Assembly: GCA_963775575.1 (NCBI GenBank)
Contig: CAVZJG010000005.1
Coordinates: 310,001-374,000 of the forward strand
DNA from: Roseiarcus sp963775575
GTDB lineage: Bacteria; Pseudomonadota; Alphaproteobacteria; Rhizobiales; Beijerinckiaceae
Length of the DNA stretch: 64,000 nucleotides
Direction of reading: 5' to 3'
The notes beneath the pieces are model-generated. The model searched no databases and was not told the origin of the DNA. It worked only from the letters and a program-made list of their open reading frames with translations. Of this stretch, positions 14,769-23,220 are shown in pieces; positions within the stretch are counted from its first letter, which is position 1; each line of letters opens with the position of its first letter. Both the position numbers and the translations under genes were made by a program.

Positions 14769-17711
14769 TCAGGACTTTCGCCCCGTCTTGGCCGGGCGTT
14801 TGGCCTTGGCGGCTGGGCGTTTGACCTTCGCGGCGGCGGCCTTGGTCTTCGCCGCGGCGGTCTTGCGCTTAGCGGTCGCCGGCTTGGTCTTCGCGGCCGC
14901 GCCCTTGCGCTTGGCGGCGGCGGGCTTGGGCTTGGGCGTCTCGGCGCCCGCCTTCGCGACGACGGGCGGCTTGCGCTTCGCCTTGGCGCCGCCGCGGGCC
15001 TTCGGCCGGGCCGGGCGGCCCTCGCGCTCGGCGATCAGCGCGATCGCTTCGTCGAGCGTGATCGTCTCGGGCGAGGCCGACTTCGGGATCGTCGCGTTGA
15101 CCTTGCCCCAATTGACGTAGGCGCCGAAGCGTCCGGCGCGCACCGTGACCGCGCCGCCGTCGGGATGATCGCCGAGCGCGCGGCCGCCGCCGCCGCCCGC
15201 GGCCTTGGCCGCCAGCATCGCGACGGCCTCCGCGAGCGTCAGCGACGCGGGGTCGCTTCCCCTCGGCAGCGTCGCGTTGATCTTGCCGTGATTGACGTAG
15301 GGGCCGAAGCGGCCCGCCTTGACGGTGACGGCGCCGCCGAGCGTCGGATGATCGCCGAGCGCGCGCCCGCCGGCGCCGGCGCCGAAGCCGCCGCGGCCGG
15401 CGCCGCTCTCCTTGGCGACGATCAGGTCGATTGCGCGGTTGGCGCCGATCGTCAGCACGTCGTCGTTGCGGCCCAGATTGGCGTAGGTCTTGCCGTGCTG
15501 CACGTAGGACCCGTAGCGCCCGACGCCGGCGAGAATCGGCTCGCCGCTCTGCGGGTGCCTGGCGACCTCGCGCGGCAGCGACAGCAGCGCGACGGCCGTC
15601 TCCAGCGTGACGTCGTCCGGCGAAAGGCCCTTGGGCAGCGAGCAGCGTTTCGGCTTGTCGCCCTCGCCCTGCTGCACGTAGTCGCCGAAGCGGCCGCTGC
15701 GCAGCGTGATCTCGTCGCCGCTGTTCGGATCGATCCCGAGCGCGCGCACGCCGGGACGCTCGCCCTCCGCCGCGCCGGCGCCGTTCTGACCGCTCGGCGA
15801 CAGCACGCGGGTGAACTTGCACTCGGGGTAGTTCGAACAGCCGATGAAGGCGCCGAACTTGCCGATCTTCAGCGACAGGCGCCCCTTGCCGCACGACGGG
15901 CATTGGCGCGGATCGCCGCCGTCGGCGCGGGCGGGGAAGATATGCGGCCCGAGCAGCTCGTTGAGGCTGTCGAGCGCTTGGCTGGTGCGCAAATCCTTGG
16001 CGCCGTCGAGCGCGCTGGAAAAATCGGTCCAGAAATCGCGTAAGAGATCCTTCCAGTCGATCTCGCTGTTGGAGACCCGGTCGAGCTTCTCCTCGAGCTC
16101 GGCGGTGAAGTCGTAGCCGACGTACTTGGCGAAGAAGGATTCGAGAAAGGCGGTGACCAGCCGGCCCTTGTCCTCGGGGATCAGCCGTTTCTTCTCCAGG
16201 CGCACGTAGTCGCGATCGCGCAGCACCGCCAGCGTCGAGGCGTAGGTCGAGGGGCGGCCGATGCCGAGTTCCTCCATCCGCTTGACCAGCGTCGCCTCGG
16301 TGTAGCGCGGCGGCGGCTCGGTGAAATGCTGGGTCGCCTCGATGCGCTCCCTGGTCAGCGGCTCCCCGGCGTTCATCGGCGGCAGGCGGGCCGAATCCTC
16401 GTCCTCGTCGTCGTCGCGCCCTTCCTGGTAGATCGCGAGGAAGCCGGGAAAACGCACCACCTGGCCGGTGGCGCGAAAATCGAGCCGGCGCGCGCCCGCC
16501 TCGGCGACGATTTCGACGGTGGTGCGTTCGAGTTCGGCGCTCTCCATCTGGCAGGCGACGGTGCGGTTCCAGATCAGTTCGTAGAGCTTGGCCTGCTCGG
16601 GTTCGAGGCGGCGCGCGAGGTCGCGCGGCCGCCGCGTCATTTCGGTCGGGCGGATCGCCTCGTGGGCCTCCTGCGCGTTCTTGGCCTTGACCGTATATTT
16701 GCGCGGCGCGGCGGGCGCGTAAGCGTCGCCGAAGTCCTTGGCGATGACCTTGCGCGCCGCAGCGATCGCCTCCGGCGCGAGGTCGACGCCGTCGGTGCGC
16801 ATGTAGGTGATCAGGCCGACCGCGCCTTCGCCGATGTCGAGGCCCTCGTAGAGGCGCTGGGCGATCTGCATGGTGCGCGCCGGCGCGAGGCCGAGCTTGC
16901 GCGAGGCTTCCTGCTGCAGCGTCGAGGTGGTGAAGGGCGGGTAGGGGTGGCGCTTGAGCGGCTTCGCCTCGACTTCGACGATCCTGAACTTCGCCGTCTC
17001 CAGCGCGGCTTTGAAAGCCTCCGCCTCCTCGCCCGAGCCGACGTCGAGCCGGGCGATCTTCTTGCCGTCGGCGCCGACGAGCCGCGCCGCGAACGGCGCG
17101 TCGGCGAGCGTCTTCAGATGGGCGAGGATCGACCAGTATTCGCGCGCGACGAATTTCTCGATCTCCAGTTCGCGGTCGCAGACGATGCGCAAGGCGACCG
17201 ACTGCACGCGGCCCGCGGAGCGCGCGCCCGGCAATTTGCGCCACAGCACCGGCGACAGATTGAAGCCGACGAGATAGTCGAGCGCGCGGCGGGCGCGATA
17301 GGCGTCGACCAGCGCCTCGTCGATCTCGCGCGGGTGGCGCATCGCCTCGGCGACCGCGTCCCTGGTGACGGCGTTGAAGACGACGCGGTCGACGCGCTTG
17401 TCCTTGAGGACTTTCTTGGCCTTGAGGATCTCGTGGACGTGCCACGAGATCGCCTCGCCCTCGCGGTCCGGGTCGGTGGCGAGAATGACGCGCTCGGCGT
17501 CCTTGACCGCGCCGGCGATTTCGGCGAGCCGCTTGGCGGCCTTGGCGTCGATTTCCCAGCGCATGGCGAAATCGGCGTCGGGATCGACCGAGCCGTCCTT
17601 GGGGGCGAGATCGCGCACGTGGCCGAACGAGGCGTAGACGTCGTAGTCCCGGCCGAGATACTTGCCGATGGTCTTCACTTTGGTCGGCGACTCGACGATG
17701 ACGACTTTCAT
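14769..17711 (-). CDS. topA: DNA topoisomerase I
   Basis: Type IA topoisomerase that relaxes negative supercoils. The 980-aa protein begins with the Toprim fold (MKVVIVESPTKVKTIGKYL and ILATDPDREGEAISWH, with the DxDxE metal site). It continues through the active-site tyrosine segment GLITYMRTDG, the HEAIRPT motif, one zinc finger (CPSCGKGRLSLKIGKFGAFIGCSNYPEC region), and several C-terminal repeats of the GRFGPYVNHGK type. The tail is a histone-H1-like Lys/Ala/Pro stretch of about 70 residues, common in alphaproteobacterial TopA. The ATG at 17711 is the family start; the frame runs 111 bp further upstream without family sequence. dprA, often upstream in Rhizobiales, is absent. Confidence 0.97.
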   Translation of the reverse strand: MKVVIVESPTKVKTIGKYLGRDYDVYASFGHVRDLAPKDGSVDPDADFAMRWEIDAKAAKRLAEIAGAVKDAERVILATDPDREGEAISWHVHEILKAKKVLKDKRVDRVVFNAVTRDAVAEAMRHPREIDEALVDAYRARRALDYLVGFNLSPVLWRKLPGARSAGRVQSVALRIVCDRELEIEKFVAREYWSILAHLKTLADAPFAARLVGADGKKIARLDVGSGEEAEAFKAALETAKFRIVEVEAKPLKRHPYPPFTTSTLQQEASRKLGLAPARTMQIAQRLYEGLDIGEGAVGLITYMRTDGVDLAPEAIAAARKVIAKDFGDAYAPAAPRKYTVKAKNAQEAHEAIRPTEMTRRPRDLARRLEPEQAKLYELIWNRTVACQMESAELERTTVEIVAEAGARRLDFRATGQVVRFPGFLAIYQEGRDDDEDEDSARLPPMNAGEPLTRERIEATQHFTEPPPRYTEATLVKRMEELGIGRPSTYASTLAVLRDRDYVRLEKKRLIPEDKGRLVTAFLESFFAKYVGYDFTAELEEKLDRVSNSEIDWKDLLRDFWTDFSSALDGAKDLRTSQALDSLNELLGPHIFPARADGGDPRQCPSCGKGRLSLKIGKFGAFIGCSNYPECKFTRVLSPSGQNGAGAAEGERPGVRALGIDPNSGDEITLRSGRFGDYVQQGEGDKPKRCSLPKGLSPDDVTLETAVALLSLPREVARHPQSGEPILAGVGRYGSYVQHGKTYANLGRNDDVLTIGANRAIDLIVAKESGAGRGGFGAGAGGRALGDHPTLGGAVTVKAGRFGPYVNHGKINATLPRGSDPASLTLAEAVAMLAAKAAGGGGGRALGDHPDGGAVTVRAGRFGAYVNWGKVNATIPKSASPETITLDEAIALIAEREGRPARPKARGGAKAKRKPPVVAKAGAETPKPKPAAAKRKGAAAKTKPATAKRKTAAAKTKAAAAKVKRPAAKAKRPAKTGRKS

Positions 17712-17877
17712 CCGCAACAACCCTCGCTGGGAGCAGCGCCATGTGGGCGCGCCCCCTGAGAATCTCAAGGCCCTGGGGCCGGGAAGCGCGCGGAAAATGG
17801 TGGAGGGCGGGCCAAGTGTCAAATGACGGCTATCGCAAGCGGCAGACTCGCTCGCTGGATCACGGCTCGAATCGCGC

Positions 17878-18282
17878 CTAGCGCGCCGCCTCGATGTCGG
17901 TCATCGAAAAATCCGCGCCCTTGTAAAGCAGCCGCGCGTTCAGCGCTTTGGCTTGGCCGTAAGCAAAGCAGTCGCCCATGTTCAGTTGTGCGGGATGCTG
18001 CGTGCCCTTGCCGTAGCGCGCGAAAGCCGCCAGCGCTCCCTGCGCGGCGGCGGGCTCGACGGCGGCGACGCCGATTCGCGCCGCGGCGAGAAATTCCATG
18101 ACGTCGTTCTCGGCTTCGGCGACCGAACTGTGGCGTCTTCTGCGCAAGCCGAGCGCCGCTTCAACAATCGCGATCGGCGACGTCACGGCGCCTTCCGCGC
18201 GCTCCAGCGCGGCGATCAGCGCCGCGTCCTCCGCTTCGCCGGTCAAGATGGCGACGATCGCGGACGCGTCGACGAAGATCAT
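17878..18282 (-). CDS. vapC: VapC-type PIN-domain toxin
   Basis: A 134-aa PIN-domain ribonuclease, the toxin half of a type II pair. The acidic metal-binding residues are visible: D5 (FVDASAIVAIL), E41 (SPIAIVEAALGL), D104 (NMGDCFAYGQAK) and D124 (YKGADFSMTDI). The layout is FitB-like. The start overlaps the antitoxin stop as ATGA (18279-18282), so translation is coupled. Known VapC proteins cleave tRNA or rRNA; the target here is unknown. The pair lies between topA and pyrB, with no other mobile signs. Confidence 0.9.
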   Translation of the reverse strand: MIFVDASAIVAILTGEAEDAALIAALERAEGAVTSPIAIVEAALGLRRRRHSSVAEAENDVMEFLAAARIGVAAVEPAAAQGALAAFARYGKGTQHPAQLNMGDCFAYGQAKALNARLLYKGADFSMTDIEAAR

Positions 18283-18518
18283 AGGTCGCCGCCGAGTTCG
18301 TCGTAAAACGCCTTGTCGGCATCCAGGCCGGTCGGCGGCCGCTTGGCGATGCGGGCGCGGATCGGCTGCAGCCGCTCGGCGAGCGTCTTCGCGCCTTCGA
18401 TGCGCGCCAGTTCGTTTTCCAGCGCCAATCGCACCGCTTCGGTCTTCGAGCTGCCGTTGATCGCCGCCAGCTTTTCCGCCAACCGATTGACGCGCTCATT
18501 GCGAATTTGCAGCATCAC
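18279..18518 (-). CDS. vapB: VapB-type antitoxin (PSK/RHH-like)
   Basis: A 79-aa protein beginning LQIRNERVNRLAEKLAAINGSSKTEAVRLALENEL, the pattern of PSK-type VapB antitoxins whose N-terminal half binds DNA as a dimer. The C-terminal half (IRARIAKRPPTGLDADKAFYDELGGDL) would wrap the toxin. Starts at GTG 18518 and ATG 18515 are both possible; AGAGG lies upstream. A 9-bp inverted repeat 19 bp upstream is a likely autoregulatory operator. The four-base overlap with vapC supports an operon. Confidence 0.88.
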   Translation of the reverse strand: MMLQIRNERVNRLAEKLAAINGSSKTEAVRLALENELARIEGAKTLAERLQPIRARIAKRPPTGLDADKAFYDELGGDL

Positions 18519-18536
18519 GGCACGCCTCTGTCATGA

Positions 18537-18568
18537 CGTATTGACCATATCAGCATGGCGTCAATACG
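18537..18568 (-). promoter_or_regulatory. Inverted repeat upstream of vapBC, probable operator
   Basis: CGTATTGAC (18537-18545) and its exact reverse complement GTCAATACG (18560-18568) are separated by 14 bp, about two helical turns centre to centre. The repeat is 19 bp upstream of the vapB start. VapB-VapC complexes commonly repress their own operon at such sites; binding here is inferred. Confidence 0.65.
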
Positions 18569-18694
18569 GCAAACTCGCCGCAGGCGGCCCTTACTCGCCG
18601 AGCCCGTCTTTCGTTCGGGCGCCATAGCGCGAATCGGGAGAGGAGATCGCCCTCTTGCCGCCCGCCGCGCCGGCTCTTATAGGCTGTGGCTTTA

Positions 18695-19645
18695 ATGGCC
18701 GCTCCCGATTCTCCGCCCGGCTTCACCCGCCGCCACCTGCTCGGCATCGAGGGCCTGTCGCGGGCCGAAATCGAGGCGCTGCTCGATCTTTCCGAGGAAG
18801 CGGTCGGCATTTCCCGGCAGGTCGAGAAGAAGCGCGCGACGTTGCGCGGCCGCACGCAGATCAACCTGTTCTTCGAGGCCTCGACCCGCACCCAGTCGTC
18901 TTTCGAGATCGCGGGAAAACGCCTGGGCGCCGACGTGATGAACATGGCGGTCGGCAATTCCAGCGTGAAAAAGGGCGAGACGCTGATCGACACCGCGGTG
19001 ACGCTCAACGCGATGCGGCCCGACATCATCGTCGTGCGCCATGACTGCGCCGGCGCGGTGCACCTGTTGGCGCGCAAGGTCGACTGCGCCGTCGTCAACG
19101 CCGGCGACGGCGCGCACGAGCATCCGACCCAGGCGCTGCTCGACGCGCTGACCATCCGCCGCAACCTCGGCCGCATCGAGGGCCTGACGGTGGCTATCTG
19201 CGGCGACATCCTGCATTCGCGCGTCGCGCGCTCCAACATCTTGGCTCTGGGGACGCTCGGCGCGCAGGTGCGCGTCGTCGGCCCCTCGACGCTGCTGCCG
19301 CCCGGAATCGAGAACATGGGCGTCGAGGTTTTTCGCGACATGAAGGCGGGGCTGAAGGACGCCGACATCGTGATGATGCTGCGCCTGCAGCGCGAGCGCA
19401 TGAGCGGCGCCTACGTGCCGTCGACCAAGGAATATTTCCGCTATTTCGGCCTCGACGCGGAAAAGCTCGCCTACGCCAAGCCGGGCGCCTTCGTCATGCA
19501 CCCCGGCCCGATGAACCGCGGCGTCGAAATCGATTCGCTGATCGCCGACGGCGCGCAGTCGCTGATCCGCGAACAGGTCGAAATGGGCGTCGCGGTGCGC
19601 ATGGCGGTGCTGGAGGCGCTGGCGCGCCATTTGCCCAACGGGTGA
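18695..19645 (+). CDS. pyrB: Aspartate carbamoyltransferase, catalytic subunit
   Basis: Condenses carbamoyl phosphate with aspartate, the committed step of pyrimidine synthesis. The 316-aa protein has the carbamoyl-phosphate loop FFEASTRTQSSFEIAGKRLG, the second-subunit loop with SSVKKGETLIDT, HPTQALLDALTIRR, VAICGDILHSRVARSN, and the C-terminal FVMHPGPMNRGVEIDS. A GTG nine bases earlier (18686) is also in frame; the ATG at 18695 is preferred. In many Rhizobiales pyrC follows pyrB directly. Here a PIN-type toxin-antitoxin pair follows instead, and another pair lies upstream. Confidence 0.97.
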   Translation: MAAPDSPPGFTRRHLLGIEGLSRAEIEALLDLSEEAVGISRQVEKKRATLRGRTQINLFFEASTRTQSSFEIAGKRLGADVMNMAVGNSSVKKGETLIDTAVTLNAMRPDIIVVRHDCAGAVHLLARKVDCAVVNAGDGAHEHPTQALLDALTIRRNLGRIEGLTVAICGDILHSRVARSNILALGTLGAQVRVVGPSTLLPPGIENMGVEVFRDMKAGLKDADIVMMLRLQRERMSGAYVPSTKEYFRYFGLDAEKLAYAKPGAFVMHPGPMNRGVEIDSLIADGAQSLIREQVEMGVAVRMAVLEALARHLPNG

Positions 19646-19697
19646 GGCTCGGGGCGGGCGATCGGGGCAGGGTCGGTTGTTTCTAGTATTTCGACTA

Positions 19698-19726
19698 TTG
19701 CGTATATTGCAAGGGTGCGGCATAAT
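19698..19726 (+). promoter_or_regulatory. Promoter-like region with a palindrome before the second TA pair
   Basis: TTGCGT (19698-19703) and CATAAT (19721-19726) are 17 bp apart and resemble -35 and -10 boxes. The -35 lies in a short inverted repeat, TTGC-GTATATT-GCAA (19698-19712), which could be the operator for the antitoxin. AAGGAGG follows at 19738-19744. Prediction from sequence only. Confidence 0.55.
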
Positions 19727-19750
19727 GCCTTAAAATCAAGGAGGCTCGCC

Positions 19751-20206
19751 GTGCCGCATGCTCATATCGACCCGATCCTTCCCTCCGACGAGGACGCCTC
19801 GCTCGCCAAAACGGCGCGGCTCGCGCTCGAACGAAGCGAGCCGCTCGACAAGGCGCTGCGCGTCAAAATCGAGGCCATCGGTCGAGAGGCGACGACGCTC
19901 GATCTGCCGCCGGTCGTGACGCGCCTGCTGATGGACGTTCTCGAGGAAACGGCGGCCGGAAAGGCGGTCTCGCTGGTTGCAGTCGAGGCCGACGTCACGA
20001 CCCAGCAAGCCGCCGCGATCCTCAACGTGTCGCGGCCGTTTGTCGTCGGCTTGATCGACAAGGGCGCGCTGCCCGTGCGCATGGTCGGCAATCAACGGCG
20101 CCTGCCGTTGCGCGACGTGCTCGCCTACAAGGCCGACAACCGCGCCAAACGGCGCGCCGTTCTGGCGGAACTCGCCGCATACGATCAAGAGCTGGGCCTG
20201 GAATGA
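19751..20206 (+). CDS. Antitoxin with excisionase/MerR-like DNA-binding domain
   Basis: A 151-aa protein. The C-terminal half contains a helix-turn-helix of the excisionase/MerR type: VTTQQAAAILNVSRPFVVGLIDKGALPVRMVGNQRRLPLRDVLAYK. This architecture is known for antitoxins of the VapB50 kind, paired with longer PIN toxins. The start is GTG at 19751, set by the strong ribosome site AAGGAGG six bases upstream; the frame extends 36 bp further but without a site. The stop overlaps the toxin start as ATGA (20203-20206). It would bind the upstream palindrome and neutralise the toxin. Confidence 0.82.
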   Translation: MPHAHIDPILPSDEDASLAKTARLALERSEPLDKALRVKIEAIGREATTLDLPPVVTRLLMDVLEETAAGKAVSLVAVEADVTTQQAAAILNVSRPFVVGLIDKGALPVRMVGNQRRLPLRDVLAYKADNRAKRRAVLAELAAYDQELGLE

Positions 20207-20778
20207 TCGAAACGCCTTCACCTGTGGCGTTTCTCGACGCAAGCGTTCTTTATCCCGCGCTTCTGCGCAACATGCTGATGCATTTCGCGCTGAACGACCT
20301 CTATCGACCGCGTTGGTCGGCGCGCGTGCATGAAGAATGGATGTCGGCGCTGTTGCGCAACCGGCGCAACATTTCCCGCGCGCAAATCGAACGCACGCGC
20401 CGTCTCATGGAATTTCACATCGACGACGCACTCGTCGAAGGATACGAGCATCGGATCGCGTCCCTCACGCTGCCGGACGCCGACGATCGCCATGTTCTGG
20501 CCGCCGCCATTCATGGCGAAGCGCAGTTTATCGTCACGGCGAATCTGCGCGACTTTCCGGATTCCGCGCTCGCGCGGTTTGGGCTTGTCGCCGAGCACCC
20601 CGATGCATTCCTGCTGCGTCTCCTGAACGACAACAGAAAACAGGCGCTCACCGCATTCCGCGAGCTGTGCGGCAATCGCGTAAACCCGCGGCAAACCCCG
20701 CGCGAGGTCGTGGAAATCTTGAAGCACCAAGGATTGACGGCGACAGCGGCCGCCCTCAAGGCGCTTATTGATGCCTGA
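20203..20778 (+). CDS. PIN-domain toxin (VapC50-like)
   Basis: A 191-aa PIN-domain protein. Metal-binding acidic residues are visible: D12 (AFLDASVLYPALLRN), E44/E45 (RVHEEWMSALLRN), D92/D94/D95 (LPDADDRHVLAAA) and D117 (TANLRDFPD). This longer PIN subtype, with an extra C-terminal helical region after about residue 135 (KQALTAFRELCGNRVNPRQTPREV), pairs with excisionase-like antitoxins, exactly the gene just upstream. It is predicted to be an RNase acting in the cytoplasm; the target is unknown. The four-base overlap indicates coupled translation. Confidence 0.88.
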   Translation: MIETPSPVAFLDASVLYPALLRNMLMHFALNDLYRPRWSARVHEEWMSALLRNRRNISRAQIERTRRLMEFHIDDALVEGYEHRIASLTLPDADDRHVLAAAIHGEAQFIVTANLRDFPDSALARFGLVAEHPDAFLLRLLNDNRKQALTAFRELCGNRVNPRQTPREVVEILKHQGLTATAAALKALIDA

Positions 20779-20912
20779 AAACCGCGAAGGGAGATCGTGG
20801 CCCGGCCATCCGCTTTGATTGCCGTGGGGGAGGGGGATCGCGTCAGGGATAGAAGCTCGACCGGGCTGTAAGGGCGGCGACGCCGCGCAAAGCGTGTCCG
20901 CGCGGCCGACTA

Positions 20913-21143
20913 TCAAACCCGCGGCGCGCTCGCTCGCTCGATGCGCCCTCGCCGCGCCGGGCGGCATTTGGCGAAGGAATCGACCATGCCGACCAGCACG
21001 CTGCTGAGAAGCACGTACTGCGCGAGGGCGTAGGGCAGGGTCGGCGCCTCGGTGGCGCTCAGAATCCAATAGGTCAAGGCGGCGAACGTCACGCTCGCGA
21101 AGATGGCCAGAACGCCCCAGTTCGATTTGCGATCGCGGCCCAT
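20913..21143 (-). CDS. Small two-helix membrane protein
   Basis: A predicted 76-aa protein with two hydrophobic segments (WGVLAIFASVTFAALTYWIL and YALAQYVLLSSVLVGMVDSF) separated by a short acidic loop, ending in a basic Arg-rich tail. The ATG at 21143 was preferred to the longer frame from 21239, because the upstream residues are low-complexity Arg/Ser and a G-rich stretch precedes 21143. No family recognised. The flanking gaps 20779-20912 and 21144-21382 contain nothing else I can support. Confidence 0.55.
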   Translation of the reverse strand: MGRDRKSNWGVLAIFASVTFAALTYWILSATEAPTLPYALAQYVLLSSVLVGMVDSFAKCRPARRGRIERASAPRV

Positions 21144-21382
21144 GCGAAGCCCCCCCGAGAAAGACGCCGTGGCGGCCCGTCGCCGCCCGACAGCTCGCTT
21201 ACGGGACGGCGATTGGGGCCGCTCCCCAATCCAGCCCATCGTCTAATCGCGGCGGGTTAAAATCTCTTTGCGCGCGGCAAAGCGAATTTGATTCAAGGGA
21301 TCGCCAACGCCGCGGCGGCGACGGATCGGCCAAATGCAAGAACTGCGCGCGACGGCTCGGCGCGGCCGCCGCCGCGGCGCGC

Positions 21383-22243
21383 TCAGCGGCCGCGCCTCGC
21401 TTCATCCAGCGTTGCGAACTCCGCCTCCGTCAGCACGATCTCCGCCGCCGCGACGTTCTCCTCGAGGTGCGCGACTTTCGAGGTGCCGGGAATCGGCAAC
21501 ATGACCGGGCTGCGTTTGAGGAGCCAGGCGAGGGCGATCTGGGCGGGCGTCGCGTCGTGGGCGCGCGCGATCCGCTCCAGCGATCCGCCGGGCCCGGCGA
21601 GGTCGCCCGCGGCGAGCGGATACCACGGGATGAAGCCGATGCCGCGCTTCTCGCAGTATTCGAGCACGTCTTCGCTGGCGCGGTCGGCGAGGCTGTAGCG
21701 GTTCTGCACTGTCGCGACGGGGAAGACTTTCGCCGCCGCCTCGATGTCGGCGACCGAAACGTTGCTGAGGCCGGCGAAGCGGACGACCTTCGCGTCGATG
21801 AGCGACTTGACCGCAGCGAACTGCTCGTCGCGCGGCGTTTTCGGATCGATGCGGTGCAATTGCCACAGGTCGATCGTCTCGACGCCGAGGTTGCGGCGGC
21901 TCTTGTGCGCCTGCTCGACGAGATAATCCGGCCGCCCCAGCGGGCTCCACTGATTCGGCCCGCCGCGCGTCAGGCCGCCCTTGGTGGCCACCAGGATTTC
22001 GCCGTAGGGATGCAGCGCTTCGCGGATCAGCCGCTCGGAGACCTCGGGTCCGTAGGAATCGGCGGTGTCGATGAAATTCACCCCGATTTCCCGCAGGCGG
22101 CGCAGCGTCCGCAGCGCTTCGGCGCGATCCGCCGGTTCGCCCCACACGCCGCGTCCGGTCACGCGCATCGCGCCATAGCCGAGACGATGGACGGCGATCT
22201 CGCCGCCGATCTTGAACACGCCCGATTGCGTCGCGCTGGCCAT
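21383..22243 (-). CDS. Aldo/keto reductase
   Basis: A 286-aa NADPH-dependent (beta/alpha)8 oxidoreductase. Motifs: HRLGYGAMRVTG at the start, NFIDTADSYGPEVSERLIREAL with the catalytic Asp and Tyr, ILVATKGGL with the Lys, IDLWQLHRIDP with the His, and the cofactor segment PIPGTSKVAHLEENVAAA. These are the AKR catalytic tetrad and phosphate-binding loop. Substrate unknown. The ATG at 22243 has GGAG nine bases upstream; an alternative ATG is at 22264. It is the last gene of the minus-strand run that includes hemF and hemE, about 50 bp after hemF. Confidence 0.9.
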   Translation of the reverse strand: MASATQSGVFKIGGEIAVHRLGYGAMRVTGRGVWGEPADRAEALRTLRRLREIGVNFIDTADSYGPEVSERLIREALHPYGEILVATKGGLTRGGPNQWSPLGRPDYLVEQAHKSRRNLGVETIDLWQLHRIDPKTPRDEQFAAVKSLIDAKVVRFAGLSNVSVADIEAAAKVFPVATVQNRYSLADRASEDVLEYCEKRGIGFIPWYPLAAGDLAGPGGSLERIARAHDATPAQIALAWLLKRSPVMLPIPGTSKVAHLEENVAAAEIVLTEAEFATLDEARRGR

Positions 22244-22293
22244 TTCCTCGTTCTCCGCTTTCATCGCGCCGCCATTATGACGTGGGCCGCGCC

Positions 22294-23202
22294 TCACGGC
22301 CAGCGCGCCAGCGGCGGCAGCGAGGAAAGGATCGCCGCGACCTGGCCGCCGGTTTTCAAGCCGAACACCGTCCCGCGATCGTAGAGCAGATTGAACTCGA
22401 CGTAGCGACCGCGGCGCACGAGCTGTTCCTCGCGCTCTCCTTGCGTCCACGGCTTGGCGAAATTGCGGCGCACGATCTCGCCGTAGAGCGAGACGAAGGT
22501 GTCGCCGAGGTCGCGGGCGAAGGCGAAATCGGCGTCGAAACCCGAGTTCGCCGCATCGCCTGCGCTGTTGAGACGATCGAAGAATAGGCCGCCGACGCCG
22601 CGCGGCTCGCCGCGGTGCGGCAGAAAGAAATACTCGTCGCACCACGCCTTGTATCGGTCATACGACGCGACCGCGGCATGGCGCTCGCAAACGCCGCGCA
22701 GCGCCTGGCGGAACAGAACCGCGTCCGGATCGTCGGCGCGGCGTCGCGCCGCCAGCATCGGGGTCAGGTCCGCGCCGCCGCCGAACCACGCCTTCGTCGT
22801 CACGACGAAGCGGGCGTTCATGTGGACGGTCGGAACATGCGGGTTCCAGGGATGGGCGATCGCCGAAATCCCGGAGGCCCAGAAGCGCGGATCGGCCTCG
22901 GCGCCGGGAATCTGCGCGGCGAATTCCGGCGGAAAAGTCCCGTAGACCGTCGAGGCGTGCGCGGCCATTTTCTCGAACAGCCGGCCGCGCAGCATCGCCA
23001 TCCGCCCGCCGCCGCCCGGCGCGCCGGCGTGATCGACCCGGCGCCACGGCTCCAGCGCGAAACGCCCCGGCGCCGCGCCCGGCGCGCCCAGCAGGCATTC
23101 GTCTTCGAGCCGCTCCATCGCGGCGACCAACTTGAGTTGAAACGCCTCGAACCAGGCTTGCGCGTCGCTCTTGCGTCGCTCCAGCAGCGCTCGCTCGCTC
23201 AT
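22294..23202 (-). CDS. hemF: Oxygen-dependent coproporphyrinogen III oxidase
   Basis: HemF converts coproporphyrinogen III to protoporphyrinogen IX using O2. The 302-aa product shows family segments: PWRRVDHAGAPGGGGRMAML, ASGISAIAHPWNPHVPTVHMN (metal/substrate His residues), WFGGGADLTPML, and the long YDRYKAWCDEYFFLPHRGE to GRYVEFNLLYDRGTVFGLKTG. It lies 18 bp from hemE on the same strand, so they are likely an operon. The oxygen-independent enzyme hemN is not in this window. Confidence 0.96.
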   Translation of the reverse strand: MSERALLERRKSDAQAWFEAFQLKLVAAMERLEDECLLGAPGAAPGRFALEPWRRVDHAGAPGGGGRMAMLRGRLFEKMAAHASTVYGTFPPEFAAQIPGAEADPRFWASGISAIAHPWNPHVPTVHMNARFVVTTKAWFGGGADLTPMLAARRRADDPDAVLFRQALRGVCERHAAVASYDRYKAWCDEYFFLPHRGEPRGVGGLFFDRLNSAGDAANSGFDADFAFARDLGDTFVSLYGEIVRRNFAKPWTQGEREEQLVRRGRYVEFNLLYDRGTVFGLKTGGQVAAILSSLPPLARWP

Positions 23203-23220
23203 CGCCCTTTCCCGCTCGCT

